Positions 19,465 through 28,979 of a stretch of DNA of 64,000 nucleotides are shown one piece after another. A program made the translations under genes and the position numbers. Below the pieces are notes generated by a model. The model did not search any database and was not told where the DNA came from. It saw nothing but the letters and a program-made list of their open reading frames with translations. Source of the stretch: an uncultured Lachnospiraceae bacterium (lineage in GTDB: Bacteria; Bacillota; Clostridia; Lachnospirales; Lachnospiraceae); the NCBI GenBank assembly GCA_947630925.1, contig CANRJM010000003.1:62001-126000 (forward strand). The letters run 5' to 3'. How positions within the stretch are numbered: the first letter of the stretch is position 1; each line of letters begins with the position of its first letter.

Positions 19465-19471
19465 GTACAAT
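19443..19471 (+). promoter_or_regulatory. Promoter of tmcAL
   Basis: -35 TTGATA (19443-19448) and -10 TACAAT (19466-19471) are 17 bp apart, on the same DNA as the divergent ackA promoter, so the two polymerases cannot occupy the region together. Confidence 0.6.
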
Positions 19472-19541
19472 AGTAATATTATAGCAGATAGAATCCATGA
19501 ACACTATAATAAGCGGAAAACAGAAAGGGGTGGAAAAAGCC

Positions 19542-20873
19542 ATGGCAGCCATTGGAATTATCGCAGAATATAATCCCTTCCACAACGGACATATGTATCA
19601 GATACAGGAAATCAAAAAACAGACGCACGCCGACCATATCGTTGTCGTGATGAGCGGCAATTTTGTACAGCGCGGCACGCCCGCATGGACGGATAAGTAT
19701 CTGCGTGCGCAAATGGCACTGGCCGGCGGAGCTGATCTTATCTTTGAACTTCCGGTCTGCTATGCTGTCTCCAGTGCGGAACAGTTTGCCTTAGCCGGCG
19801 TATCCCTGCTGTCCTCTCTTGGCTTTGTTGACGGCATTTGTTTTGGCAGCGAATGCGGCGACCTCCCCTTGCTCCAACGTATTGCCGCTTTTCTGGCGGA
19901 GCCGCCTGAAAGTTTCCACGAACAGATGAAACTTCTGACAGCACAGGGACTGTCCTATCCGTCTGCCAGACAACAGGCGCTGCTGCAATATTTTCCGGAA
20001 GAAGCTTCCGGGTGGGAAACGGCATTATCAATGCCAAATAACATCCTTGCCATTGAGTATTTAAAGGCGCTACAGACATTAAAAAGTCCTTTGACGCCCT
20101 ATACGATAAAGCGAAATGACGCCGGATACCACAGCGGCACCCCTACGGCAAATTTTGCTTCTGCCGCAGCCATCCGTAAACAGAGTATGGAAAATACGGA
20201 CTTTTTAACAGCGATCCGACCCTTTCTTCCAACAGAGAGTTTCTCCCTGCTGACCGGGCAGAGAACACGATTTCCCATAACAGAAAATGATTTTTCTGAC
20301 GTATTGTATTACCGCTTAAGCTGTATGACGGAAGAAGACAGGATGATCTTAGATATGACGCCGGAAATTTTTTCCCGTATCCGAAACAAACGGAAGGACT
20401 TTTCTAACTATACTTCTTTTATCACTTCCATTAAGACAAAACAATACACTTACAGCCGTATCAGCAGAGTACTCCTGCATATGCTTTTAAATATCCGGCA
20501 GGAAACGTATGCGAAACCGACTGCGGCAGCCTGTGAAAAAACAGCAGATGCTTCTTTCCATGCAAACAGTCTGAGCCGCAGAAAAACGGAACTTCCGATT
20601 GTGCCATATGCCAAACTGCTTGGTTTTTCCAAAAAAACCAGCAGTCTGCTGCGCAGGGAAACGCACCTTCCAATCATTACAAAACCGGCAGACGGTATCA
20701 GACAAATCTGTTCCTACTATGGCAATCTGCCAAAAGATGACCTTTCTTCTGCCTGCGGACTTTATGAAAAAGATATCTTTGCCGCAGATCTTTATACACA
20801 AGTGCAAAATACAAAAGGAAACATACAGCTTTTACGGGAGTATCAGCAAAAACCAGCCATACTGCAGCCGTAA
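19542..20873 (+). CDS. tmcAL: tRNA(Met) cytidine acetate ligase TmcAL
   Basis: A 443-residue nucleotidyltransferase-fold enzyme that activates acetate with ATP and acetylates C34 of elongator tRNA(Met). The signature GIIAEYNPFHNGHMYQI (HxGH adenylyl-binding loop) is at the N-terminus, followed by VVMSGNFVQRGTPA and FELPVCYAVSSAEQFA. The AAGGGGTGG site before the ATG at 19542 decides the start; an in-frame ATG 15 codons upstream has no such site. It is divergent from ackA, and acetate is the shared metabolite. Confidence 0.93.
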   Translation: MAAIGIIAEYNPFHNGHMYQIQEIKKQTHADHIVVVMSGNFVQRGTPAWTDKYLRAQMALAGGADLIFELPVCYAVSSAEQFALAGVSLLSSLGFVDGICFGSECGDLPLLQRIAAFLAEPPESFHEQMKLLTAQGLSYPSARQQALLQYFPEEASGWETALSMPNNILAIEYLKALQTLKSPLTPYTIKRNDAGYHSGTPTANFASAAAIRKQSMENTDFLTAIRPFLPTESFSLLTGQRTRFPITENDFSDVLYYRLSCMTEEDRMILDMTPEIFSRIRNKRKDFSNYTSFITSIKTKQYTYSRISRVLLHMLLNIRQETYAKPTAAACEKTADASFHANSLSRRKTELPIVPYAKLLGFSKKTSSLLRRETHLPIITKPADGIRQICSYYGNLPKDDLSSACGLYEKDIFAADLYTQVQNTKGNIQLLREYQQKPAILQP

Positions 20874-20878
20874 CCGTA

Positions 20879-20916
20879 AAAAATCCCCATGGGAGACATC
20901 TCCCACGGGGATTTTT
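20879..20916. terminator. Bidirectional terminator between tmcAL and nifJ
   Basis: A near-perfect hairpin of two 18-base arms (AAAAATCCCC then TGGGAGA, one mismatch) with loop CA, flanked by A-runs on one side and T-runs on the other. It serves both converging genes. Confidence 0.88.
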
Positions 20917-20967
20917 ATCATTCAGAAACCATCCCATAATATACGGAAATCTCAGGTTTCCCTGTTA

Positions 20968-23900
20968 TTATTGATACAGTTCTACCAATTTCTGTAAATG
21001 TTCATAGCGAGCCTTTGCAGCTTCTTCAGATTCCTGGAAGAGTCTTTCTGCACGCTCTGGGAACGGCTTGATCAAACGGGTATAACGAGCCTCATTGTTC
21101 AGGAAGTCCTGATAAGAGCCATCTCCTGCCTTAGAAGTCAGGGTAAATGGATTTTTACCTTCTGCCTTTAACTGAGGATTGAAGGAGAAGAGGTTCCAGT
21201 AACCTGCCTTAACCGCCTTCTTCATCTCATCCTGGCAGTGATTCATACCACCCTTGGCAATACCATGGAGCTCACACGGAGCATATCCAATGATAAGGGA
21301 TGGTCCATTATATGCCTCTGCCTCCGTAATTGCTTTAACAGCCTGTGCCGGGTTTGCGCCAAGAGCAATCTGTGCTACATACACATAACCATAGCTCATT
21401 GCTATCTCAGCCAGGCTCTTCTTGCCCACTTCCTTGCCGGCTGCAGCAAACTGGCAAACTTCTCCGATATTCGAAGCCTTAGACGCCTGACCGCCGGTAT
21501 TGGAATACATTTCCGTATCAAATACCATAACATTGACATTCTCTCCGGACGCCAGTACATGATCCAGACCGCCAAATCCAATATCATATGCCCAGCCGTC
21601 GCCGCCAAATATCCATACGGATTTCTTAGAAAGGTAATCTTTCTTTGCGAGAATTTCTTTTGACTTGTCACAGCCGCATTTTTCTAACTCTGCAATCAAC
21701 GCTTCCGTCGCAGGGCCGTTTGCCTTTGTATCATCCTTCGTTTCCAGATACTGATGAATTGCGGCTTTTAACTCTGCAGATGCCTGATCGGATGCTCCCA
21801 CTTCCTGAATCATCTCGATTGCCTGATCGCGGAGATACTTCTGTCCAATATACATACCTAAACCATGCTCAGCATTGTCTTCAAAGAGAGAATTTGACCA
21901 TGCCGGTCCCTTCTTTGAATCCTTATTGACTGTGTATGGAGAGGTTGCCGCCGGATTGCCCCAGATGGAAGAACATCCTGTTGCGTTGGAAATATACATC
22001 TGCTCGCCAAATAACTGGGTAACAAGACGTGCATAAGACGTCTCTGCACAGCCGGCACAGCTTCCTGAGAACTCAAGGAGCGGCTGGTTAAACTGGCTTC
22101 CTTTCGGCGTATTATCAGCAAATCCACTGTCCTTCTTACCAACATTAGCAACCAGATAATCAAATACCGGCTGCTCTGCTGCCTGCGACTCCTGCGGAAC
22201 CATCTTAATAGCTCCCTTGTCCGCTGCAGGACAAACGGTAATACATTCGCCGCATCCCATACAATCAAGAGGAGATACGCTCATGGTAAACTTAAACTCG
22301 CCTGCTTTTGGCTTCGTATCTGCTAACTTAATATTGGAAGGTGCCGCCGTTACTTCCTCCTCATTCAGCAGGAACGGACGAATCGTTGCATGAGAACATA
22401 CAAACGCGCAGTTGTTACACTGAACGCAGGATTCCGGATCCCATACCGGAACGGTAACAGCCGTACCTCTCTTCTCATATGCAGAAGCGCCAATCTCAAA
22501 CTGACCATCCGGATTCTCGGCAAATGCAGATACCGGAAGGCTGTCTCCGTCCATCTTGGAAATCGGCTCAAGAAGATTTTTAACCAGCTTAACAACTTCT
22601 GGACGTCCTGTCAGCTCTTTTCCAGGAGCGTCTGCTTCCGGATTATACCAGGAATCCGGGATTTCCACTTTATGTACAGCGTCTACACCGGCATCGATTG
22701 CCTTGTAGTTCATCTCTACAACAGCGTCTCCCTTCTTGCTGTAAGACTTCTTAGCCGCCTGCTTCATATAATCTACTGCCTCGTCAATCGGCATGATATC
22801 TGCCAGTTTAAAGAATGCAGACTGCAAAATGGTATTGGTACGTTTGCCCATACCAATTTCAATCGCCTTATCAATGGCATTGATGGTATAAAGCTGAATA
22901 TCGTTGTCTGCAATATATTTCTTAGACTCTGCCGGCATATGCCTGTCAAGCTCTTCATCTGACCACTGGCAGTTAATCATAAAGATTCCACCCGGCTTTA
23001 CATCCTGAACCATCTTGTATCCGTTGATAACATAGGATGGATTATGGCACGCCACAAAATCCGCCTGATTGATATAATACGGACTCTTGATCGGGTTGTC
23101 GCCAAAACGAAGGTGGGAAATCGTTACGCCTCCGGTCTTCTTCGAATCATACTGGAAATATGCCTGAATATATTTATCGGTATGGTCGCCAATGATCTTT
23201 GTAGAGTTCTTGTTTGCTCCTACTGTACCATCTCCGCCAAGTCCCCAGAATTTACATTCTTTTGTACCCGGTGCAGACGTGATTGGCGCAGGCTTAACCT
23301 CCGGAAGGCTTAAATTAGTAACGTCATCCACAATACCAACCGTGAACCGCGGCTTTGGTGCATCTTTCTCCAATTCCTTATAAATAGCAAAGATAGAAGA
23401 AGGCGGGGTATCCTTTGAACCCAGACCATAACGTCCACCGGTGAGAACAATATCGTTCAGCCCTGCTTCACGAAGCGTAGCGGCAACATCTAAATACAGA
23501 GGATCGCCTAAAGATCCCGGCTCCTTTGTACGGTCAAGCACTGCTACTTTCTTAGCCGTCTTAGGAAGCACCTTTAAGAGCGCTTTGGAAGACCATGGAC
23601 GATACAGACGAACCTTGATCAGACCAACCTTTTCGCCCTTAGCCGTTAAATAATCAATGACTTCTTCTGCCACGTCGCAGACAGAACCCATTGCTACAAG
23701 CACGCGGTCTGCATCCGGCGCTCCATAATAATTAAACAAATCATAGTTTGTGCCTAATTTCTCATTGATCTTTTTCATATACTTCTCAACAACTGCCGGA
23801 AGCGCATCATATGCCTTATTACATGCCTCGCGATGCTGGAAGAAAACATCACCGTTCTCATGGGAACCGCGGGACGCCGGATGCTCCGGATTCAGCGCAT

Positions 23901-24516
23901 GCTTACGGAACGCTTCTACCGCATCCATCGGGCACATCTCTTTCAAATCCTCATAATCCCATTTCTCAATCTTCTGGATTTCATGAGAAGTACGGAAGCC
24001 ATCAAAGAAATTAATGAAAGGAACCCTGCCTTCCAGTGCAGCCAGATGAGCAACCGGACTTAAATCCATAACTTCCTGCGGATTTGTCTCCGCTAACATA
24101 GCAAAACCGGTCTGGCGACAGGCATAAACATCACTATGGTCGCCAAAAATATTTAAAGCATGTGTCGATACTGTACGTGCAGATACATCAAATACACAAG
24201 GGAGCATCTCGCCTGCAATTTTATACATATTCGGGATCATAAGAAGAAGTCCCTGAGACGCCGTAAATGTAGTGGTAAGTGCACCGGCTGCAAGGGAACC
24301 GTGAACAGTACCTGCCGCACCGGCCTCTGACTCCATTTCCACAACCTTAACCGTACTTCCAAAAATGTTCTTCTGCCCTGCAGCCGACCACTGATCTACT
24401 GAATCAGCCATAGGACTTGAAGGTGTAATCGGATAGATACCTGCTACTTCTGTGTAGGCATATGCTACATGAGCTGCAGCCGTATTGCCATCCATTGATT
24501 GTTTCGCTCTAGCCAT
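20968..24516 (-). CDS. nifJ: Pyruvate:ferredoxin (flavodoxin) oxidoreductase, single chain
   Basis: A 1182-residue enzyme that oxidises pyruvate to acetyl-CoA and CO2 with reduced ferredoxin. Domain order: pyrimidine-binding domain starting QSMDGNTAAAHVAYAYTE with YPITPSS, gamma-type domain (VSHLRFGDNPIKSPY), EKR segment, two 4Fe-4S clusters (CVQCNNCAFVC, CMGCGECITVC), then the TPP domain (CAGCAETSYARL, GGDGWAYDIGFGG, DTEMYSNTGGQ). The start at 24516 follows TTAAGGAGG; the 50-codon open extension upstream is not part of the family. A second, four-subunit oxidoreductase is encoded at 36-39 kb. Confidence 0.97.
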   Translation of the reverse strand: MARAKQSMDGNTAAAHVAYAYTEVAGIYPITPSSPMADSVDQWSAAGQKNIFGSTVKVVEMESEAGAAGTVHGSLAAGALTTTFTASQGLLLMIPNMYKIAGEMLPCVFDVSARTVSTHALNIFGDHSDVYACRQTGFAMLAETNPQEVMDLSPVAHLAALEGRVPFINFFDGFRTSHEIQKIEKWDYEDLKEMCPMDAVEAFRKHALNPEHPASRGSHENGDVFFQHREACNKAYDALPAVVEKYMKKINEKLGTNYDLFNYYGAPDADRVLVAMGSVCDVAEEVIDYLTAKGEKVGLIKVRLYRPWSSKALLKVLPKTAKKVAVLDRTKEPGSLGDPLYLDVAATLREAGLNDIVLTGGRYGLGSKDTPPSSIFAIYKELEKDAPKPRFTVGIVDDVTNLSLPEVKPAPITSAPGTKECKFWGLGGDGTVGANKNSTKIIGDHTDKYIQAYFQYDSKKTGGVTISHLRFGDNPIKSPYYINQADFVACHNPSYVINGYKMVQDVKPGGIFMINCQWSDEELDRHMPAESKKYIADNDIQLYTINAIDKAIEIGMGKRTNTILQSAFFKLADIMPIDEAVDYMKQAAKKSYSKKGDAVVEMNYKAIDAGVDAVHKVEIPDSWYNPEADAPGKELTGRPEVVKLVKNLLEPISKMDGDSLPVSAFAENPDGQFEIGASAYEKRGTAVTVPVWDPESCVQCNNCAFVCSHATIRPFLLNEEEVTAAPSNIKLADTKPKAGEFKFTMSVSPLDCMGCGECITVCPAADKGAIKMVPQESQAAEQPVFDYLVANVGKKDSGFADNTPKGSQFNQPLLEFSGSCAGCAETSYARLVTQLFGEQMYISNATGCSSIWGNPAATSPYTVNKDSKKGPAWSNSLFEDNAEHGLGMYIGQKYLRDQAIEMIQEVGASDQASAELKAAIHQYLETKDDTKANGPATEALIAELEKCGCDKSKEILAKKDYLSKKSVWIFGGDGWAYDIGFGGLDHVLASGENVNVMVFDTEMYSNTGGQASKASNIGEVCQFAAAGKEVGKKSLAEIAMSYGYVYVAQIALGANPAQAVKAITEAEAYNGPSLIIGYAPCELHGIAKGGMNHCQDEMKKAVKAGYWNLFSFNPQLKAEGKNPFTLTSKAGDGSYQDFLNNEARYTRLIKPFPERAERLFQESEEAAKARYEHLQKLVELYQ

Positions 24517-24553
24517 TTTTGTATATTCCTCCTTAATTTGAATTCTGCACAAT

Positions 24554-24582
24554 ATTTTAGCACTTATCACAGAAAAAGTAAA
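24554..24582 (-). promoter_or_regulatory. Likely promoter of nifJ
   Basis: Minus strand: -35 TTTACT (24577-24582), 17-bp spacer, -10 TAAAAT (24554-24559), upstream of the TTAAGGAGG site. Confidence 0.45.
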
Positions 24583-24669
24583 GAAAAGAGAAATGATTTT
24601 TGTCGAGTTTTGATAATCATTGGAAAAATTTTTCACAAAAAATGAAGTCTCCGAATTTATTTCCATTAC

Positions 24670-24698
24670 TTGACGAATCGCTTGACATCGAATAAAAT
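24670..24698 (+). promoter_or_regulatory. Likely promoter of the DAHP synthase gene
   Basis: -35 TTGACG (24670-24675), 17-bp spacer, -10 TAAAAT (24693-24698). A second TTGACA lies inside the spacer. No T-box or Trp/Phe leader peptide is evident in the ~95-bp leader. Confidence 0.55.
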
Positions 24699-24798
24699 AA
24701 ATCGTTGTGTAACTTTTATTTTTCCGTGTTTACGAAGAAAATACCTGATTTGCATTTAATCATAAATTACCAACAGGAACAGAATGGAGGAAAATACA

Positions 24799-25827
24799 AT
24801 GGGTGTAACCTATGTAAAAGAAGTAATGTCGCCGCAGGAGCTATTGTCTGCATATCCTCTTCCGGAGGCCCATAAGGCATTAAAAGAAAAAAGAGATGCG
24901 GAAATTGCCGCCGTCTTTACCGGAAAATCAGATAAATTTTTGGTCATTATCGGCCCATGCTCTGCAGATAATGAAGATTCTGTCTGTGATTATATCAACC
25001 GTCTGGCAAAGGTACAGGAAAAGGTTGCAGACAAAATTATAATAATCCCCCGCATCTACACCAACAAACCGAGAACAACCGGCGAAGGCTATAAAGGAAT
25101 TGTCCATCAGCCGGACCCGGAGAAGGCGCCTGACCTTTTGGAAGGTCTGATTGCCATGCGAAAAATGCATCTGCGCGCCATTGCAGAAACGCATCTGTTT
25201 GCGGCAGACGAGATGTTATATCCGGAAAACTGGCCCTATGTGTCCGATATTCTGTCATACGTTGCTGTCGGCGCCCGTTCGGTAGAAAATCAGCAGCACC
25301 GCCTGACCGTCAGCGGCATTGATATCCCATGCGGCATGAAAAATCCTACCAGCGGAACGCTTAGCATTATGCTAAATTCCTGTATTGCCGCACAGGGAGG
25401 GCATACCTTTATGTACCGCGGCTGGGAAGTAAAGACGGACGGCAATCCGCTGACGCATACGATTCTCCGCGGCGCCGTTAATAAACACGACCAGTCTCTC
25501 CCCAATTATCATTATGAAGATATCCGCCTTCTGTTAGATATGTATCACCGGCTGAATTTAAAAAATCCTGCCTGCATTATTGACGCGAATCACGCCAACT
25601 CCAATAAATGCTATTATGAACAGCCCCGCATTATTTCTGAGGTCCTGCATAGCCGTACGGTATCTGAAGATATTCGCCATCTGGTAAAGGGCGTTATGGT
25701 AGAAAGCTATATTGAACCGGGCAGTCAGAAAGTCGGAGACCATATCTATGGAAAATCAATTACGGATCCCTGTCTTGGTTGGGAAGAAAGCGAAAAATTA
25801 ATTGATACAATCGCAGAAAGGCTATAA
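24799..25827 (+). CDS. aroF: 3-deoxy-7-phosphoheptulonate (DAHP) synthase, class I
   Basis: A 342-residue enzyme condensing phosphoenolpyruvate and erythrose 4-phosphate, first step of the shikimate pathway. Motifs of the AroF/G/H type: LVIIGPCSADN, IIIPRIYTNKPRTTGEGYKG, AVGARSVENQQHR, GMKNPTSG, DANHANSNK and VMVESYIEPGSQ. The start at 24799 has GGAGGAAAATACA; the ATG five codons earlier overlaps that site. Feedback specificity (Phe, Tyr or Trp) cannot be read from sequence by eye, so the symbol is generic. aroB is 17 kb away. Confidence 0.93.
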   Translation: MGVTYVKEVMSPQELLSAYPLPEAHKALKEKRDAEIAAVFTGKSDKFLVIIGPCSADNEDSVCDYINRLAKVQEKVADKIIIIPRIYTNKPRTTGEGYKGIVHQPDPEKAPDLLEGLIAMRKMHLRAIAETHLFAADEMLYPENWPYVSDILSYVAVGARSVENQQHRLTVSGIDIPCGMKNPTSGTLSIMLNSCIAAQGGHTFMYRGWEVKTDGNPLTHTILRGAVNKHDQSLPNYHYEDIRLLLDMYHRLNLKNPACIIDANHANSNKCYYEQPRIISEVLHSRTVSEDIRHLVKGVMVESYIEPGSQKVGDHIYGKSITDPCLGWEESEKLIDTIAERL

Positions 25828-25828
25828 C

Positions 25829-25851
25829 AGCGAACGCTTTTAGCGTTCGCT
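25829..25851. terminator. Perfect 10-bp hairpin at the convergent aroF/rlmI ends
   Basis: AGCGAACGCT and AGCGTTCGCT separated by TTT form a perfect stem that also encodes the last residues and stop of the RlmI-like protein. There is no T-tract on either side, so a terminator role is only probable from its position between converging genes. Confidence 0.45.
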
Positions 25852-27042
25852 GCATACCTGAAAGATATAAAATTTCAAATAATAAGATTCATTTGCCGCC
25901 CAAAGGATTGGATGATCCGGCGCCTGTGTCAAAAACTCTGCCTGACGCAGCCTCTTATGGACATTGGCCGCCGCCTGACTAATTGTCTTTGTAAACAGCT
26001 CATATGTCATAAAATGAGAGCAGGAACAGGTTGCCAAATATCCTCCGTCTTCTAACAGCTTCATCGCACGTAGGTTGATCTCCCGATACCCCTTGACCGC
26101 ATTCTTTACAGAATGACGGGATTTTGTAAATGCCGGCGGATCCAAAATAATCACATCAAATTTCTTCCCTTCCTTCTCAAACTCCGGAAGTTTCTCAAAT
26201 ACATCCGCACATTCAAAACAAACCGTATCCGACAATCCATTTAACGCTGCATTACTTCTTGCCTGTTCTATAGCGTATGCAGACGCATCGAGCCCTAATA
26301 CGCTTACCGCTCCGGCCTGACCTGCATTTAAAGCAAAAGAACCTGTATGGGTAAAACAGTCCAGCACTCTGGCACCTTGACATAATTTGCGGATTGCTTT
26401 CCTGTTATATTTCTGATCCAGGAAAAAGCCCGTCTTCTGGCCATCTTTTACATCCACATAGTATTTTACTCCATTTTCTTCTATTTCCACATTGGTATCA
26501 AACGCCTCTCCGATAAACCCCTTGACATATTCCAAGCCTTCCTGCTTGCGCACCTTTGCATCGCTTCGCTCATATACGCCGCGGATTGAAACACCGTCTG
26601 CCAATAAAATCTCTTTTAGAAGAGAAAGGAGCTCCTCTTTCAAACGATCGATTCCAAGGGCAAGAGACTGTACCACCAATATATCGGCAAATTTATCAAT
26701 CACAAGCCCCGGAAGGAAATCAGCCTCTCCAAAAACCAGACGACAGCTCCGCGTATCTACTGTTTTTTTCCGGTAATCCCATGCGTTTTGCAGACGCATC
26801 CGCAAAAACGCCCGGTCAATGTCCTGATTGATATTTCTTGTCAACAGGCGAATGCGGATCTTAGAATGCCGGTTTATAAACCCTTTTCCCAACGGATAGC
26901 CGTCAAAATCACGGACAAGGACAATATCCCCATCCTCGAAACTCCCCATCACGGAGGCGACTTCATTATCAAAAATCCACATACCGCCGCTTTTTACCAA
27001 TCTTCCTTCCCCTTTTTTCAATGTTACAACGGCACAGCCCAT
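25840..27042 (-). CDS. rlmI: Class I rRNA large-subunit methyltransferase, RlmI-like
   Basis: A 400-residue protein with an N-terminal PUA RNA-binding domain (~1-75), a central EEHEC-like domain and a C-terminal Rossmann methyltransferase: VLDCFTHTGSFALNAGQAGA (SAM motif I), LGLDASAYAIEQA, and ILDPPAFTKS (NPPY-like catalytic loop of m5C methyltransferases). RlmI of E. coli makes m5C1962 in 23S rRNA; the same site here is inferred. Good AGGAGGATACT before the ATG. Confidence 0.88.
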   Translation of the reverse strand: MGCAVVTLKKGEGRLVKSGGMWIFDNEVASVMGSFEDGDIVLVRDFDGYPLGKGFINRHSKIRIRLLTRNINQDIDRAFLRMRLQNAWDYRKKTVDTRSCRLVFGEADFLPGLVIDKFADILVVQSLALGIDRLKEELLSLLKEILLADGVSIRGVYERSDAKVRKQEGLEYVKGFIGEAFDTNVEIEENGVKYYVDVKDGQKTGFFLDQKYNRKAIRKLCQGARVLDCFTHTGSFALNAGQAGAVSVLGLDASAYAIEQARSNAALNGLSDTVCFECADVFEKLPEFEKEGKKFDVIILDPPAFTKSRHSVKNAVKGYREINLRAMKLLEDGGYLATCSCSHFMTYELFTKTISQAAANVHKRLRQAEFLTQAPDHPILWAANESYYLKFYIFQVCSER

Positions 27043-27081
27043 AGTATCCTCCTGCTAATATCCATTTAAAAACGCTTTTCC

Positions 27082-28839
27082 TTACGGCAGCCTGTACAGC
27101 TTGCGATATTCTTTATACAGAGCAATAAACTCAGGATTCTTATTCTCTTTTAACTTATCCAGATATTCGTGCGTCTCAAAGCCGTCTTCCTTGGTTTGAA
27201 TCAGACAGACAGCAACGTTGGAGCAATGATCGGCAATCCGCTCAAAATTCGTTATAATATCAGAAAGCACAAATCCCAGTTCTATCGTACACTTTCCCTT
27301 CCGCAGACGCTTGATATGTTTTTTCTTAATCTCATCATTCAGCGTATCAATGACTTCTTCCAAAGGTTCTACCTGTACTGCTAATTTTATGTTTTCCGTA
27401 TCAAATACTTCACAGGTCATGGAAACGATTTTACTAACTGCAGCCGTGTATACCGCCAACTCGGCTTTTGCTTTATCTGAAAAAGTATCCTTTTTGTTAT
27501 GCACCGTTTTCGCTGTCTCCATAAGATTATAGGCGCGGTCGGCAATCCGCTCAAAATCCCCTATGCAATGAAGTATCATGGAAACGGTCTGCGAATCTTT
27601 CTTTGACAGCTCTGCATTGCTCAATTTCATCAGATACGTTCCCAATTCATCCTCATAATGGTCCACCAGATTCTCGTATTCCATAATCTTCCTGACTTTA
27701 TCCTTATCATATTCCTGAAACAATTCTATCGCCATATTTAAAACTTCCATAGAAATATGCGCCATATCACTGCCTGTCTTCTTTGCCTGTGCAACGGCAA
27801 AAGCAGGTTTTTCCAGAAAACGTTCATCCAGCAGATTGTATTCTCTTACAGCTTCCTCTTCCCTGCTGTCGCGTACCGTAATAGAAGCCAGTTTCACTAA
27901 AAGATTTCTTGCCGGAAGCAACGTGAGCGTTGCTATGATATTAAACAGGGAATGCACTACCGCGATTCCGGTCACACCAGCCGGCTCGGTCATAAAAGTA
28001 AAATGCAACGCTGCATTGAGAAGATAGAATACGATCATAAATAATATCGTCCCGATTAGATTGAAATAAAAATGGACAACAGCGGCGCGTTTTGCATTTT
28101 TATTCGCACCGATTGCAGAAAGCAACGCCGTAATGCAGGTGCCAATATTTTGTCCCATGATAATAGGAATCGCTGAGGCATAGGATATCGAACCGGTCAG
28201 GCAAAGCGCCTGTAAAATACCAACGGAAGCAGAAGAGCTCTGAATGACAGCCGTCAGCAATGTACCTACAACAACACCCAAAACCGGATTCTCAAACATT
28301 AAGAAAAGATTGGTAAAGGCCTTTACCTTTGCCAGACCGCTTACCGCATTGCTCATAGTATCCATGCCAATCATCAGCACCGCAAATCCGACTAATATCG
28401 TACCAACGTCTTTTTTCTTTGCACTTTTTGTAAAAAGCAGCAGACAGACGCCGACCATAGCAAAAACAGGTGCAAAGGTAGATGGCTTTAGCAGTTGTAA
28501 AAACAGATTTTCGCCTTGAATGCCGGTCAGGCTTAAAATCCATGAAGTGACCGTCGTTCCAATATTAGCGCCCATAATGATGCCAACTGCCTGTTTCAGC
28601 GTCATAATGCCGGAATTGACAAAGCCGACTACCATGACAGTCGTAGCCGAAGAAGACTGTATAACAGCCGTTACGCCGGCTCCCAACAGTACTGCTTTAA
28701 TTGAAGAGGAGGTAAACTTCTCTAATATCATCTCCAACTTACCGCCGGACATTTTAGCAAGCCCTGTCCCCATTACGTTCATTCCATATAAAAACAAAGC
28801 AAGCCCACCCACCATTGTGATTACATCTAGTATGTCCAT
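27082..28839 (-). CDS. Na+/phosphate symporter with C-terminal PhoU-like domain
   Basis: A 585-residue NptA-type transporter. The membrane half (~1-320) holds two inverted repeats, each with the substrate motif (VIQSSSATTVMVVGF and TAVIQSSSASVGI). The C-terminal ~230 residues are helical and resemble PhoU (IGDFERIADRAYNLME, NFERIADHCSNVA). It would import phosphate or a related anion with Na+; exact substrate is unproven. The ATG at 28839 is preceded by AAAGGAAAAAGG; a TTG six codons upstream was not chosen. Its leader contains a terminator-like hairpin. Confidence 0.88.
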   Translation of the reverse strand: MDILDVITMVGGLALFLYGMNVMGTGLAKMSGGKLEMILEKFTSSSIKAVLLGAGVTAVIQSSSATTVMVVGFVNSGIMTLKQAVGIIMGANIGTTVTSWILSLTGIQGENLFLQLLKPSTFAPVFAMVGVCLLLFTKSAKKKDVGTILVGFAVLMIGMDTMSNAVSGLAKVKAFTNLFLMFENPVLGVVVGTLLTAVIQSSSASVGILQALCLTGSISYASAIPIIMGQNIGTCITALLSAIGANKNAKRAAVVHFYFNLIGTILFMIVFYLLNAALHFTFMTEPAGVTGIAVVHSLFNIIATLTLLPARNLLVKLASITVRDSREEEAVREYNLLDERFLEKPAFAVAQAKKTGSDMAHISMEVLNMAIELFQEYDKDKVRKIMEYENLVDHYEDELGTYLMKLSNAELSKKDSQTVSMILHCIGDFERIADRAYNLMETAKTVHNKKDTFSDKAKAELAVYTAAVSKIVSMTCEVFDTENIKLAVQVEPLEEVIDTLNDEIKKKHIKRLRKGKCTIELGFVLSDIITNFERIADHCSNVAVCLIQTKEDGFETHEYLDKLKENKNPEFIALYKEYRKLYRLP

Positions 28840-28861
28840 TCCTTTTTCCTTTCGCAAAAAA

Positions 28862-28897
28862 GGGCATTACAACACGGCTTCCATCATTGCAACGCCC
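28862..28897 (-). terminator. Terminator-like hairpin in the Na/Pi symporter leader
   Basis: On the minus strand an 11-bp stem (GGGCGTTGCAA paired with TTGTAATGCCC, two G-U pairs) is followed directly by TTTTTT. It ends about 17 nt before the start codon. It can end the chemoreceptor transcript, or act as an attenuator if the promoter at 28922-28950 is used. Confidence 0.7.
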
Positions 28898-28921
28898 CAT
28901 ATTATTTCCAGTTCTCTTTAT

Positions 28922-28950
28922 AGCATATAATAGATTCTTCTAAAATGCAA
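28922..28950 (-). promoter_or_regulatory. Possible promoter of the Na/Pi symporter gene
   Basis: Minus strand: -35 TTGCAT (28945-28950), 17-bp spacer, -10 TATGCT (28922-28927), lying upstream of the terminator-like hairpin. Confidence 0.4.
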
Positions 28951-28979
28951 CGGTAGATTTTGATTATGTAATCCCGGTA

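Noticed and set aside
22390..22962. 190-residue plus-strand ORF within nifJ
   Set aside because: Antisense to a full-length oxidoreductase with all motifs; no ribosome-binding site or family features. Shadow.
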